A DNA stretch of 64,000 nt from Bin80 sp965207565. Its GTDB lineage: Bacteria > Bacteroidota > Rhodothermia > Rhodothermales > Bin80. The stretch's first letter is position 1, and each line of letters starts with the position of its first letter. Of the stretch, positions 8,179 to 17,800 are shown one piece after another. The notes under the pieces were generated by a model, which was given only the letters and a program-made list of their open reading frames with translations, ran no database searches and was not told the DNA's origin. The stretch is from the NCBI GenBank assembly GCA_965207565.1, contig CBDBMQ010000033.1, forward strand, positions 391,484 through 455,483, in the 5' to 3' direction. The translations under genes and the position numbers were made by a program.

Positions 8179-9789
8179 TCAGAATGCACAGACAGTTTCA
8201 GCCTCCTTCGTGTTTGCAACAGGATTTGTACGTAAAAGATAATAGCGCACACCGTCGGTTAGTGCCTGCCAACTGGCATCCAGAATATTGGGCGAGACCC
8301 CCACGGTATGCCAGATATCTTCGCCATTGATATCATGATGTTCGATGAGAACACGCACAGAAGCTGCCGTAGCCTCCTCTGGAGTAAGAACACGTACTTT
8401 ATAATCAGCAAGGCGTAACGCCTCTAAACGAGGATAGAAGCGGCAGAGCGCTCGATGCAATGCCCCGGACAGAGCATCTACAGGCCCAACTCCCTCACTG
8501 ACCGCAAGCTCACGATGATCTCCTACAAACAGAGCAACAGTGGCTTCGGACCACTCCAATCCCTGTTCATCCTGCTCACTGTATACCCGCAGCCGATCCA
8601 GTCTGAACATCTCTGTGTCTTCCCCCTGTATCGTTCGAAGCAGTAGTTCAAAAGACGCCTCAGCCCCCTGGAACTCATAGCCAAGATGCTCCAACTCTTT
8701 AATGCGCTGAACCGCTCGCCGCGCCTGATCATTATCGTTGAGTGTAATCCCTAACTCCTGCGCCTTATAGCGTACGTTGGATTGGCCCGACAAGTCCGAA
8801 ACTAATACCCGCCTTTTATTTCCCACCACCTCAGGAATCATATGCTCATATGCAGACGGCTCTTTCATGACCGCCGATACATGAATTCCGCCTTTATGTG
8901 CAAAAGCACTTCGGCCAACATATGGAGCGCGGTCGAGTGGCAACATATTACAGACCTCATAAACGAACTGACTCAGATCTGCCAGTGTAGCCAACTGTTC
9001 TTCAGAGACACAATGATACCCCATCTTATGCTGAAGACAGGCAATCACCGTGCATAAATCAGCATTTCCTGTGCGCTCACCGATCCCGTTGATTGTGCCT
9101 TGCACATGACGTGCTCCCGCTTCGACCGCAGTAATGCTGTTCGCAGTTGCAACGCCACTGTCATTATGCGCGTGAATACCAATAACATGCTGACTGAGCA
9201 CAGAACATACATGCTCTGTGATCCGTCCGACCTCCGCTGGCATGCTGCCACCGTTCGTATCACATAATACCAGCACATCCGCGCCTGATTCGGCTGCAGC
9301 TTGCAGAGTGGCTAATGCGTATTCGGCATCATCCTTGTACCCATCAAAAAAATGCTCTGCGTCATATATGACACGGCGATCATTCCGTGCCAACCATTTG
9401 ATTGACTCCGCGATCATATCCAGATTTTCTTCCTTCGTCACCTTGAGGGCCCGCTCTACATGCAGGAGCCAGCTTTTACCAAATATCGAAACGGTATTCG
9501 TTTCGGCTTTGACGAGTGCGAGTAAATTGGGATCTTCGCCTGGGAGGTTCTGTGTACGGCGAGTTGACCCGAAAGCGCAAATATCTGCCTGTTGCCAGCT
9601 TTCCTCAATCGCACGTTCAAAAAACTCCTGATCTTTCGGATTCGATCCGGGCCATCCCCCCTCAATCACATTAATTCCAAATGTGTCGAGCCTGTGTGCA
9701 ATGCGAATCTTGTCATTTACTGAAAGCGTCACATGCTCGCCCTGGGTACCGTCGCGAAGTGTAGTATCAAATAATTCAATTCGTTTCAT
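8179..9789 (-). CDS. cimA: (R)-citramalate synthase
   Basis: Condenses pyruvate and acetyl-CoA to citramalate, the entry to threonine-independent isoleucine synthesis. The 536-residue protein has the DTTLRDG motif near the N-terminus, GGWPGSNPKD, HAHNDSGVATAN metal/substrate motifs and GIGERTGN. GGWPGSNPKD and the overall length are typical of the CimA (TIGR00977) branch; isopropylmalate and homocitrate synthases have a different segment there. A regulatory LeuA-like C-terminal domain follows. The start ATG at 9789 shares one base with the leuD stop (TGATG); a TTG one codon earlier is less likely. It is the last gene of the ilv-leu operon, where LeuCD and LeuB could process citramalate. Confidence 0.9.
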   Translation of the reverse strand: MKRIELFDTTLRDGTQGEHVTLSVNDKIRIAHRLDTFGINVIEGGWPGSNPKDQEFFERAIEESWQQADICAFGSTRRTQNLPGEDPNLLALVKAETNTVSIFGKSWLLHVERALKVTKEENLDMIAESIKWLARNDRRVIYDAEHFFDGYKDDAEYALATLQAAAESGADVLVLCDTNGGSMPAEVGRITEHVCSVLSQHVIGIHAHNDSGVATANSITAVEAGARHVQGTINGIGERTGNADLCTVIACLQHKMGYHCVSEEQLATLADLSQFVYEVCNMLPLDRAPYVGRSAFAHKGGIHVSAVMKEPSAYEHMIPEVVGNKRRVLVSDLSGQSNVRYKAQELGITLNDNDQARRAVQRIKELEHLGYEFQGAEASFELLLRTIQGEDTEMFRLDRLRVYSEQDEQGLEWSEATVALFVGDHRELAVSEGVGPVDALSGALHRALCRFYPRLEALRLADYKVRVLTPEEATAASVRVLIEHHDINGEDIWHTVGVSPNILDASWQALTDGVRYYLLRTNPVANTKEAETVCAF

Positions 9790-10355
9790 CAAGCAGTAGT
9801 AATTAGTCCATTCTCCCTTGCATATTCGAAGACATTTCCCGCGTTAAGAATATCAGCTACATCTCCCAACGGTTTTAGCAGATATTCTTTCCCAGTCGTA
9901 TGATTGGTTAACTGCCCAATAGTCGTATCAAGTTCTAACCGGTCTCCCGTACGGATCTCGTGATTGATCTTCTCGTGAGACTCAAAAGGAATCACAAAGC
10001 CTCCGTCAACCGTATTTCGATAAAAAATTCGCGCATAGCTCTGAGCTACAACCACCTTGGCACCTGCCTCCGTCAATGCAAATGGTGCATGCTCGCGTGA
10101 TGATCCACATCCGAAATTGACACCGCCAATGACAAAGGTGAACTCGCTAGTGTATTTGTCTGGGTCTGTGAACGGAATATGGCCTTCCGGGAGTCCTTGT
10201 TCTGCTACAGGGACGCCGCTCATAGCAAAACGACCGTACATGCGCCGTTCGTCCGACTTCTTGAGGCTGTAAACCAAATGCTCCGCAGGTATGATTTGAT
10301 CCGTATCAATCGCATCACCAACGACGTAAGCCAGACCACGAATAATTGATTCCAT
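9789..10355 (-). CDS. leuD: 3-isopropylmalate dehydratase small subunit
   Basis: The swivel subunit that pairs with LeuC to isomerise 2- to 3-isopropylmalate (and citramalate to methylmalate). At 188 residues it has an N-terminal DTDQIIPAEH segment and the FGCGSSREHAP motif, then YRNTVDGGF. The length and DTDQIIP place it with the shorter homoaconitase-like LeuD proteins; the roughly 200-residue E. coli type differs. It begins two bases after the leuC stop and ends overlapping the cimA start (TGATG), so all three are probably co-translated. Confidence 0.93.
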   Translation of the reverse strand: MESIIRGLAYVVGDAIDTDQIIPAEHLVYSLKKSDERRMYGRFAMSGVPVAEQGLPEGHIPFTDPDKYTSEFTFVIGGVNFGCGSSREHAPFALTEAGAKVVVAQSYARIFYRNTVDGGFVIPFESHEKINHEIRTGDRLELDTTIGQLTNHTTGKEYLLKPLGDVADILNAGNVFEYARENGLITTA

Positions 10356-10357
10356 AA

Positions 10358-11650
10358 CTATACCAAGACCTCTCTGGGATCTGTAATGATACCACTGAGT
10401 GCACTCGCGGCTACCGTCAGCGGCGACGCCAAATAAACCGAAGCCAGCTTTGAACCCATCCGACCGGGGAAATTTCGATTTGTTGTAGAAATCACAACCT
10501 CATCTCCCTGCATACGACCAAATGTATCTGGCGGTCCTCCCAAACATGCGGCACAACTCGCCTGCCCCATCTTGCATCCTGCATTGGCAAATACATCCCA
10601 AAGCGTGGTTCCATCAAGCGTAATTGTTCGTAGTGACTCACTAATCTCCGTGGTTGCAGGCACGATATAGGTATCAATGACGACCTCCTGCCCCTTGATG
10701 ATCTGAGCGGCCGCCTGAAAATCTTCCAATTTTCCACCCGTACAACTTCCAACGTACGCCCTATCCAGACGGGTCCCGGCAACCTCCATAACACTCGCAC
10801 GATTATCTGGTCGGTGAGGTTTTGCTACTACGGGTTCTAGAGTTGATACATCATAGCGATATTCCGAATGAAACCGTGCATTCTCATCACTGTAGATGCA
10901 TTCAAACTCGTGATCCGTCCGTGCGCGTACATATTCAATCGTGGTTTCGTCCGGTGCAATAATCCCGTTCTTGCCCCCTGCCTCAATGGCCATGTTTGTC
11001 AGTGTCATGCGTTCCTGCATGGAAAGAGAATAGACAGATTCTCCATCAAATTCCATTGCACGATACGTAGCTCCATCGCAACCGATATCCCCAATCACGG
11101 CCAAGATCAAATCCTTTGCCATCAGATAGGGAGGCAAGGCTCCCTCGAATATGAAGCGCATGGTTTCAGGGGCGCGAAGCCAGATCTTTCCAGTTCCCAT
11201 AATGAGAGCTGCATCCGTATTCCCGACTCCGGTTGAGAACATACCAAACGCTCCAGATGTACAGGTGTGGCTGTCTGTGCCAATTAGTAATGACCCCGGT
11301 CGGTTAAATCCTTCTTCAGCAAGAGCCATGTGGCACACTCCCTTATACCGGGGAGAGCCTACATCATAATAATGTGGCAAGTCGTGTTCTTGGGCAAACG
11401 CTCTGAGCAGACGCACATTCCGATTGGCATGATGATTCTGCGTGAATATGTAATGGTCTGGGAGGATTACCAGTTTTTCTGGATCCCACACCTTGGCATC
11501 CTCGCCAAATTCGCGTTTGAAAATATCGATGGTTGGGGGACCACACACATCATGGGTCATCAGAATGTCTACATCGACCCAAACACTTTCGCCAGGCGAG
11601 ATTCTTTCGCGACCGCAATGGCGGGCAATAACCTTTTCTGTAATTGTCAT
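10358..11650 (-). CDS. leuC: 3-isopropylmalate dehydratase large subunit
   Basis: An aconitase-family [4Fe-4S] enzyme subunit of 430 residues. Iron-sulfur cysteines lie in GSCTGGK and in the ASCAACLGG segment near residue 350. GTDSHTCTSGAFG and the NMAIEAGGKNG loop are typical of the family. Together with LeuD it acts in leucine synthesis, and probably in the citramalate route to isoleucine. Its ATG overlaps the leuA stop by four bases (ATGA at 11647-11650). Confidence 0.94.
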   Translation of the reverse strand: MTITEKVIARHCGRERISPGESVWVDVDILMTHDVCGPPTIDIFKREFGEDAKVWDPEKLVILPDHYIFTQNHHANRNVRLLRAFAQEHDLPHYYDVGSPRYKGVCHMALAEEGFNRPGSLLIGTDSHTCTSGAFGMFSTGVGNTDAALIMGTGKIWLRAPETMRFIFEGALPPYLMAKDLILAVIGDIGCDGATYRAMEFDGESVYSLSMQERMTLTNMAIEAGGKNGIIAPDETTIEYVRARTDHEFECIYSDENARFHSEYRYDVSTLEPVVAKPHRPDNRASVMEVAGTRLDRAYVGSCTGGKLEDFQAAAQIIKGQEVVIDTYIVPATTEISESLRTITLDGTTLWDVFANAGCKMGQASCAACLGGPPDTFGRMQGDEVVISTTNRNFPGRMGSKLASVYLASPLTVAASALSGIITDPREVLV

Positions 11651-13266
11651 AAATCTTGTCCTCCGTCACTACCAAATGATTGCATAATTCCATCAGAAAC
11701 GAATTCTTCTCCACTACTGGCCCTGAATGCCTCTAACTGATTTAATGCCTGAACATATGCATTTGCAGAGGCTTGGAGGACATCTGTATGGCGGGCAATA
11801 CCTCGGAAGAGTGTTCCATTTTCACTAATCAGAACCGTGACTTCTCCCATTGCATCTTTCCCTTCCCCAACCGACCGAATCCCATAAGATACCAAACCGT
11901 GATGGCTTCCGGCTGCCATATCAATCGCTTTGTAGATCGCCGCTACCGGGCCATCTCCTTCGGCCGCCTTGCGACAGGATGTATCTGAGGAACTATGATA
12001 GAGAAGCACTTCAGCACGTGGCATCCTGCCGGTCCCACAGTTTACAGATAGATGATCCAGGCGATAATGGACCATGGCTCCGTCTCCTTTCTGTCCCTGT
12101 GCCAGCAATACCAGGTCCTCATCAAAGATTTCTTTTTTTCGATCCGCAAGCGTGACGAACTCCTGATAGACATCTTCTTTTCTATCGGAGCCTACAAAGA
12201 TGCCCAGTTTTTCAAGTCGGCTAAATAATCCATGTCGGCCCGAATGTCGTCCGAGGCGAATCGCCTCTGTTTCCTGCCCTACATCCTCTGCCCGCATGAT
12301 TTCGTAGGTGTCCCGACTTTTGAGCACCCCATGTTGATGAATCCCGGCTTCATGGCTGAATGCATTCGCACCGACGACTGCCTTATTCGGGGGCACAGCA
12401 AAGCCGGTGGCAATGGATACCATTTTACTCGTTGATGCCAGAAGACGCGTATTAATACCTGTCTGTGTACCAAAATGCTGGCTACGTACATGCAGAGCCA
12501 TCACAACTTCTTCCAGGGACGCGTTTCCTGCCCGCTCACCAATGCCATTGACTGTACACTCGATCTGACGAGCACCGGCCAATACTCCCGCTAAAGAATT
12601 CGCAACGGCTAGTCCCAAATCATCATGGCAGTGGACAGACAGAATCACCTTATCCATGTCAGTGCACTGCTCTTGTACGGTCTTGAAAAGAGCTGCATAT
12701 TCCTTGGGAACACAGTAACCTGTCGTATCTGGGATATTGATCGTAGTTGCTCCTGCCTTGACCGCAACATTGATGACCTCAACTAAATAGTCAACACTGG
12801 TTCGGCCTGCATCCTCTGCACTGAATTCTACGTCATCGGTGATGGAGCGAGCTTGACGCACCGCCCGATCTACCATTTCCAGTATGGAGTCCCGTTTTGC
12901 TTCAAGGGTTCGTCCATAGCGATCCGCCCCGAATTTGGCCGCCAAATGAATATCACTGGTACCGATGAATGTATGGATCCGCGTATTATTCCCGGTAAGC
13001 AGCGCTTCACCTGCAGCGTCAATATCCCCTTCAATCGTCCGTGCAAGGGCTGCGACGACGGGTCCGTCAATTTCCTGGGCAATCCGCTGGACCGCTTCAA
13101 ACTGAGCAGGTGACGAAACAGGAAACCCGGCTTCAATGATATCTACATTCAATTTGGCAAGCTGGTGTGCAATACGGATCTTTTCCGCAATGTTCATGGA
13201 CGCACCGGGCGCTTGCTCACCGTCACGCAGCGTTGTCTCGAATATTAATACTTTATCGCCAGACAT
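11647..13266 (-). CDS. leuA: 2-isopropylmalate synthase
   Basis: Condenses 2-ketoisovalerate with acetyl-CoA, the first committed step to leucine. The 539-residue protein begins MSGDKVLIF and shows ETTLRDGEQAPGA, EAGFPVSS, HCHDDLGLAVAN (metal ligands) and GIGERAGN, followed by a C-terminal regulatory domain (leucine feedback in the family). The ATG at 13266 lies 24 bases after the leuB stop; a TTG at 13290 would only add an unconserved leader. Both LeuA and CimA lie in this operon, and their differing substrate loops (EAGFPVSS here, GGWPGSNP in CimA) separate them. Confidence 0.93.
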   Translation of the reverse strand: MSGDKVLIFETTLRDGEQAPGASMNIAEKIRIAHQLAKLNVDIIEAGFPVSSPAQFEAVQRIAQEIDGPVVAALARTIEGDIDAAGEALLTGNNTRIHTFIGTSDIHLAAKFGADRYGRTLEAKRDSILEMVDRAVRQARSITDDVEFSAEDAGRTSVDYLVEVINVAVKAGATTINIPDTTGYCVPKEYAALFKTVQEQCTDMDKVILSVHCHDDLGLAVANSLAGVLAGARQIECTVNGIGERAGNASLEEVVMALHVRSQHFGTQTGINTRLLASTSKMVSIATGFAVPPNKAVVGANAFSHEAGIHQHGVLKSRDTYEIMRAEDVGQETEAIRLGRHSGRHGLFSRLEKLGIFVGSDRKEDVYQEFVTLADRKKEIFDEDLVLLAQGQKGDGAMVHYRLDHLSVNCGTGRMPRAEVLLYHSSSDTSCRKAAEGDGPVAAIYKAIDMAAGSHHGLVSYGIRSVGEGKDAMGEVTVLISENGTLFRGIARHTDVLQASANAYVQALNQLEAFRASSGEEFVSDGIMQSFGSDGGQDL

Positions 13267-13290
13267 CCGAAGATCACTTTGTGGTCTCAA

Positions 13291-14361
13291 TTATACAGTA
13301 GTTGCAGAAGTTGTGAGTGCATGTTCAAGCACAGCATCGCCAAACTCTATGGTTGAAGCCGTTCCGCCTAGATCATAGGTAAGGATCCCATCTTCCAGAG
13401 CTTTTACAACTCCATGCTGTATACGTGCACCGGCCTCCGTCTCTCCCAACGTCTGCAACAGCATTACAGCGCTGAGAAGCGCTCCAGCAGGGTTTGCATA
13501 CCCTTTCCCCGCTATATCGGGTGCACTCCCATGGATCGGTTCAAATAAGCCAACCTTGCCGCCTATACTTGCCGACGGCAGAACGCCGAGCGATCCAGGA
13601 AGTGTGCCAGCCAGATCACTCAGGATATCCCCGAATAAGTTACCGGTCACGATCACATCAAACTGGGAAGGTCTGAGGATCAATTGGATTGCTGCATTGT
13701 CTATATAAAGGTGCTCAAGCGCTACATCGGAAAATTCCGAGTCATGAATTTCGGTAACGACACTCCGCCAAAGTTGCGAAACTTCAAGGACATTTGCTTT
13801 ATCCACAGAAGTGAGGCGCCCACTGCGCTTTCTTGCGAGGTTGAATGCGGTCCGAACAATTCGCTCAATTTCATCCCGGGAATAGACCATGGTGTTCGAT
13901 GCCGCCTCTTCTGTACTGCTGCGTGGAGTACCAAAGTAAATCCCTCCCGTAAGCTCACGTACAATCAAAAGATCGGTCCCAGCCACACGTTCTGCCCGCA
14001 ATGGAGAACTCCCTACCAGACTCTCAGGCACAATCACCGGTCGCAGGTTGGCGTAGCCGCCCAAGACTTTTCGCAGGGACAATAGAGCCGCCTCACATCT
14101 TCGTGATCCAGTCTCATGATCCCATTTGGGGCCACCAATCGCCCCCAGAAATACTGCATCGGCCACCAAACAGGCATCGCGTGTAGCGTCTGGAAATGGT
14201 GTATCGAACTGATCCAAAGCGATGCCACCAATTGGCCAATGCTCCAATTTCACCTCGAAACCAAACTCATCGGCCGCGGCCAATATGACCTTTTCGGCTT
14301 CCCGAGTCACTTCCGGCCCAATCCCATCTCCAGGTAATACCGCGATTTGATATGCAGACAT
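13291..14361 (-). CDS. leuB: 3-isopropylmalate dehydrogenase
   Basis: An NAD-dependent beta-decarboxylating dehydrogenase of 356 residues. It begins with VLPGDGIGPEV and includes GAIGGPKWD, RELTGGIYFG (substrate-arginine region), VDKANVLEVSQLW, and GNLFGDILSDLAG with the metal-binding aspartates, then HGSAPDIAGKG. It completes 2-ketoisocaproate formation for leucine and could act on methylmalate downstream of CimA. It is followed 24 bases later by leuA. Confidence 0.93.
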   Translation of the reverse strand: MSAYQIAVLPGDGIGPEVTREAEKVILAAADEFGFEVKLEHWPIGGIALDQFDTPFPDATRDACLVADAVFLGAIGGPKWDHETGSRRCEAALLSLRKVLGGYANLRPVIVPESLVGSSPLRAERVAGTDLLIVRELTGGIYFGTPRSSTEEAASNTMVYSRDEIERIVRTAFNLARKRSGRLTSVDKANVLEVSQLWRSVVTEIHDSEFSDVALEHLYIDNAAIQLILRPSQFDVIVTGNLFGDILSDLAGTLPGSLGVLPSASIGGKVGLFEPIHGSAPDIAGKGYANPAGALLSAVMLLQTLGETEAGARIQHGVVKALEDGILTYDLGGTASTIEFGDAVLEHALTTSATTV

Positions 14362-14392
14362 CTATACAGTCTTGTCCGTTTTTGTGCTATCC

Positions 14393-15379
14393 TCACTCTT
14401 TTCTGAGCCAAGCCATCATCTTCCGTAACCGCTGTCCCACCTCTTCTACGGGATGGGCAGCTGTCTTTTCTCGGTAGGACTGAAATGTTGGTTGCCCATC
14501 CTCACATTCAGCAATCCATTCGTTGGCAAACTGGCCGGACTGGATCTCTGCGAGAATCCGTTTCATTTCGTCTTTCACCTGCGGACCAATCACCCGAGGA
14601 CCTCTTGAATAATTTCCGTACTCAGCCGTATCGCTGATGGAGTAATTCATGTAGGAAAGTCCCCCTTCATAGTAAAGGTCTACAATGAGTTTGAGTTCAT
14701 GAAGGACTTCAAAGTAAGCGAGCTCTTCGGGATATCCTGCTTCAACCAGTGTTTCAAATCCTGCCTGGATAAGGGTTTGTGATCCTCCACACAGCACGGC
14801 CTGCTCTCCAAACAGGTCTGTCTCGGTTTCATCTTTGAAATTGGTTTCGATCACGCCCGCGCGTGTTCCGCCAATTGCATCGGCATAGCTGAGCGCTAGA
14901 TCCAGGGTGTTCCCGGAAGCGTCCTGTGCGACGGCAACAAGGCACGGCGTTCCCTTCCCTTCTTCAAACGTACGGCGAACCAGATGTCCAGGCCCCTTCG
15001 GTGCCACCATAAAGACATCTACTCCTTCTGGAGCCTGAATCTGGCCGTAGTGCACATTAAATCCATGCCCAAATGCCAAAGCTTTTCCTGGTGTGATGTG
15101 CTCAGAAATTTCGGCCTCGTATACGCGTTTCTGATCCTGATCTGGTATCAGAATCATCACCACATCTCCCCAGGCAGAGGCATCTGCTATACTCATGACT
15201 GTGAGTCCTTTCGCGCGTGCCTTGTCAGTAGATTGTGATCCGTCCCGCAAGCCAACGGCAACTGTCGCACCACTGTCCTGCAAATTCAGCGCATGGGCGT
15301 GTCCCTGGCTTCCATATCCAATTATCGCGACCTTCCGCCCCATGACGATGGCAGGATCTGCGTTATAGTGTACCCTCAT
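14393..15379 (-). CDS. ilvC: Ketol-acid reductoisomerase, class I (short form)
   Basis: Converts acetolactate or acetohydroxybutyrate to dihydroxy acids using NADPH and Mg2+. The short 328-residue form has the Rossmann motif GYGSQGHAHALNL near residue 20, PDQDQKRVYE, APKGPGHLVR, the DETETDLFGEQ metal-ligand motif, and CGG after it. A C-terminal knotted helical domain follows (SDTAEYGNYSRGP). It lies between ilvN and leuB in the branched-chain operon. Confidence 0.94.
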   Translation of the reverse strand: MRVHYNADPAIVMGRKVAIIGYGSQGHAHALNLQDSGATVAVGLRDGSQSTDKARAKGLTVMSIADASAWGDVVMILIPDQDQKRVYEAEISEHITPGKALAFGHGFNVHYGQIQAPEGVDVFMVAPKGPGHLVRRTFEEGKGTPCLVAVAQDASGNTLDLALSYADAIGGTRAGVIETNFKDETETDLFGEQAVLCGGSQTLIQAGFETLVEAGYPEELAYFEVLHELKLIVDLYYEGGLSYMNYSISDTAEYGNYSRGPRVIGPQVKDEMKRILAEIQSGQFANEWIAECEDGQPTFQSYREKTAAHPVEEVGQRLRKMMAWLRKE

Positions 15380-15403
15380 GTATTGTTTAATTATTTGTTC
15401 AAG

Positions 15404-15970
15404 TTAAGAATCCCGTTGCATAGCAACCCGACCACTCCGGGCCACCTCAACAATCTTGTGTGTGTCCATCATATCAATGAAGGCATCAATCTTTTTCGAC
15501 GGACCACGAAGTTCAAATGTCATGGTTCTGGAAGTGATATCTACCACTTTCCCACGAAAGATCTCGTTGACAGAAAGAATTTCGGAACGGGAATCCCGAT
15601 TATAGCAAACCTTGAGCAGGCACAGCTCCCGCTCTACATAATCGGTGTCCGTCAGATCAATGACTTCAATCGTATCCACTAGACGGCTAAGCTGCCTTAG
15701 GACCTGTGCAATGATACGACCGTTGCCCGTGGTGACGATATTCATCCGGCTTATACTGGGATCTTCTGTGGCACCAACAGTGACGCTGTCAATGTTGAAG
15801 TCTCGGGCTGAAAACATATTTATAACGCGAATGAATGCACCAATTGAGTTCTCTACTTGGACTACAATCGTGTGCGATTGTATCATTTCGCTGTCATCCG
15901 GCTCAATTGGCTCTCCTGCAGCCTTTTTTCGGATGATCTGCTGAGGCGTGAGTATCAGTGTGTCTGCCAT
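15404..15970 (-). CDS. ilvN: Acetolactate synthase small (regulatory) subunit
   Basis: A 188-residue regulatory partner of IlvB. It has an N-terminal ACT domain starting with IVVQVENSIGAFIRVINMFSAR (valine-binding and activation region in the family) and a C-terminal ALS-like domain. It has an N-terminal extension of about 28 residues before the ACT domain, longer than E. coli IlvH. The ATG at 15970 is preferred; a GTG at 15997 would also be possible. It sits 30 bases after ilvB. Confidence 0.9.
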   Translation of the reverse strand: MADTLILTPQQIIRKKAAGEPIEPDDSEMIQSHTIVVQVENSIGAFIRVINMFSARDFNIDSVTVGATEDPSISRMNIVTTGNGRIIAQVLRQLSRLVDTIEVIDLTDTDYVERELCLLKVCYNRDSRSEILSVNEIFRGKVVDITSRTMTFELRGPSKKIDAFIDMMDTHKIVEVARSGRVAMQRDS

Positions 15971-16000
15971 TGATTTTTCTTCAAATTTTTCAATCACAAA

Positions 16001-17800
16001 TCAGACAAAGGAATTGGGTGTCATTCGATCTGTGATCATATCTCCGGTTGCTGCTCCGGCAGGAACCATCGGGAAAACCATTTCCTCTTTTGCTACACAA
16101 AATTCCATCAATACCGGTCGGTCCGTGACTTTCCATGCTTCATCAATAATTTTTTTGGCTTCTTCGGGAGTATTCGCACGAAGGCCTACACAGTGATGAG
16201 CTTCCGCAAGTTTCACGAAATCAGGGTTGGTGTCTGAGAGATCCGTATGGCTGTATCGTTCCATATGAAAGAGTTCCTGCCATTGCCGCACCATACCGAG
16301 GAAGCGGTTATTGATAACGGCGAGCTTGAGCGGAAGCTTGTGTGCGGCTGCTACACTCATTTCCTGTGCATTCATCACAAAGCCACCATCCCCACTAATG
16401 CAGACGACGGGTCGGGAAGACCCGATTTCACGCATCCCAAAGGCAGCCCCCATGGCCGCCGGCATGCCGAAGCCCATTGTACCCAGTCCACCGCTGGTAA
16501 TATGGGTACGGGGATGAAGGAAACGGAAGTACTGAGCCGACCACATCTGATGTTGTCCTACATCGGTAATCACAACGGCATCGCCCCCAGTTTTGTTACG
16601 TAACTGCTCAATCACACCTTGGGCACGTAACTCCTCATCCTTCTGATACTGCAGAGGACATTCCTGACGCCAAGCATCAATTTGCGCAAGCCACTCTGTG
16701 GTATCCTTCGGATCTACCAGAGGGATAAGTCTCTCTAATACGGTTTTTACATCACCGAGAATCGCACAGTCTGCGAACACGTTCTTGGAAATGCACGACT
16801 GATCAATTTCGATATGAATTACTTTTGCATGGGGGGCCCAGGAATCAAGCTTCCCGGTTACCCGGTCATCAAAACGAGCTCCCACTGCGATAATGAGATC
16901 GCAGTGCTGTACAGCCTGATTTGCCCACCAGGTCCCATGCATTCCCAGCATTCGAAGTGCAAGGGGATCCTCCTCTGGAAAGGCTCCGAGCCCATGCAAC
17001 GTGGTGGTTACTGGAATACCCGTATCCCTTGCCAGCTTGGTCAAGCTGTCCGAGGCATCACTGTTAACTGCACCGCCGCCTACATAAAGCAGCGGTCGTT
17101 TTGAGTCGGCAATCATGCGTGCGGCCCGCTGTAGTTTTTCGGGGCGAACTGCTTCCGGCACCGCATATCCTCGCATATTCACAGTTTCCGGATATTGAAA
17201 GGGACCCTCTGCCAACAGGACGTCCTTCGGTAAATCAACCAGCACTGGACCTGGGCGTCCGGTTCGGGCAATGTGATAGGCTTCCTTTACGGTTCGGGCC
17301 AAATCCTTGATATCGCGGACCAGATAACTGTGTTTGGTAATGGAGCGCGTAATTCCGACTGCATCACACTCCTGGAACGCATCATTCCCAATCAGACCTG
17401 TGGGAACCTGTCCGGTAAAGACAACGATCGGTACAGAATCCATGTATGCGTCCGCGATTCCCGTAACTGTGTTCGTGGCACCAGGTCCACTAGTAACCAG
17501 AACCGTCCCGACTTTCCCTGTCGCCTTTGCATACCCTTCCGCTGCGTGTGTCCCCCCTTGCTCGTGTCGAACGAGGATATGTTGGAACTCGGGATTGATC
17601 CGGTGCATCTCATCATATACTTTGATGACGGCACCACCGGGATGCCCAAAAATAATTTTGACCCCCTCGGCCTCAAGAGAGCGGAGAAGAATCTCAGCAC
17701 CCGACATCACCTGGCTTGTGCTTGTGATCTCTGGCCGATCCTCTGGAAGCGAGTCCCCCGTAGTGACAGGCTGTACCTTTGTATGTTCGTCGTAAGTCAT
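16001..17800 (-). CDS. ilvB: Acetolactate synthase large subunit
   Basis: A thiamine-diphosphate enzyme that joins two pyruvates, or pyruvate and 2-ketobutyrate. The 599-residue protein shows FGHPGGAVIKVYDE, the TPP-activating glutamate in RHEQGGTHAAEGYA, GPGATNTVTG, and the ThDP motif GDGGFVMNAQE followed by NNRFLGMVRQWQ. The N-terminal 30 residues before MSGAEILLRS are charged and poorly conserved, so translation could also start there (residue 32). It is the promoter-proximal gene of ilvB-ilvN-ilvC-leuB-leuA-leuC-leuD-cimA. The operon lacks ilvD and ilvE, which must lie elsewhere. Confidence 0.94.
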   Translation of the reverse strand: MTYDEHTKVQPVTTGDSLPEDRPEITSTSQVMSGAEILLRSLEAEGVKIIFGHPGGAVIKVYDEMHRINPEFQHILVRHEQGGTHAAEGYAKATGKVGTVLVTSGPGATNTVTGIADAYMDSVPIVVFTGQVPTGLIGNDAFQECDAVGITRSITKHSYLVRDIKDLARTVKEAYHIARTGRPGPVLVDLPKDVLLAEGPFQYPETVNMRGYAVPEAVRPEKLQRAARMIADSKRPLLYVGGGAVNSDASDSLTKLARDTGIPVTTTLHGLGAFPEEDPLALRMLGMHGTWWANQAVQHCDLIIAVGARFDDRVTGKLDSWAPHAKVIHIEIDQSCISKNVFADCAILGDVKTVLERLIPLVDPKDTTEWLAQIDAWRQECPLQYQKDEELRAQGVIEQLRNKTGGDAVVITDVGQHQMWSAQYFRFLHPRTHITSGGLGTMGFGMPAAMGAAFGMREIGSSRPVVCISGDGGFVMNAQEMSVAAAHKLPLKLAVINNRFLGMVRQWQELFHMERYSHTDLSDTNPDFVKLAEAHHCVGLRANTPEEAKKIIDEAWKVTDRPVLMEFCVAKEEMVFPMVPAGAATGDMITDRMTPNSFV

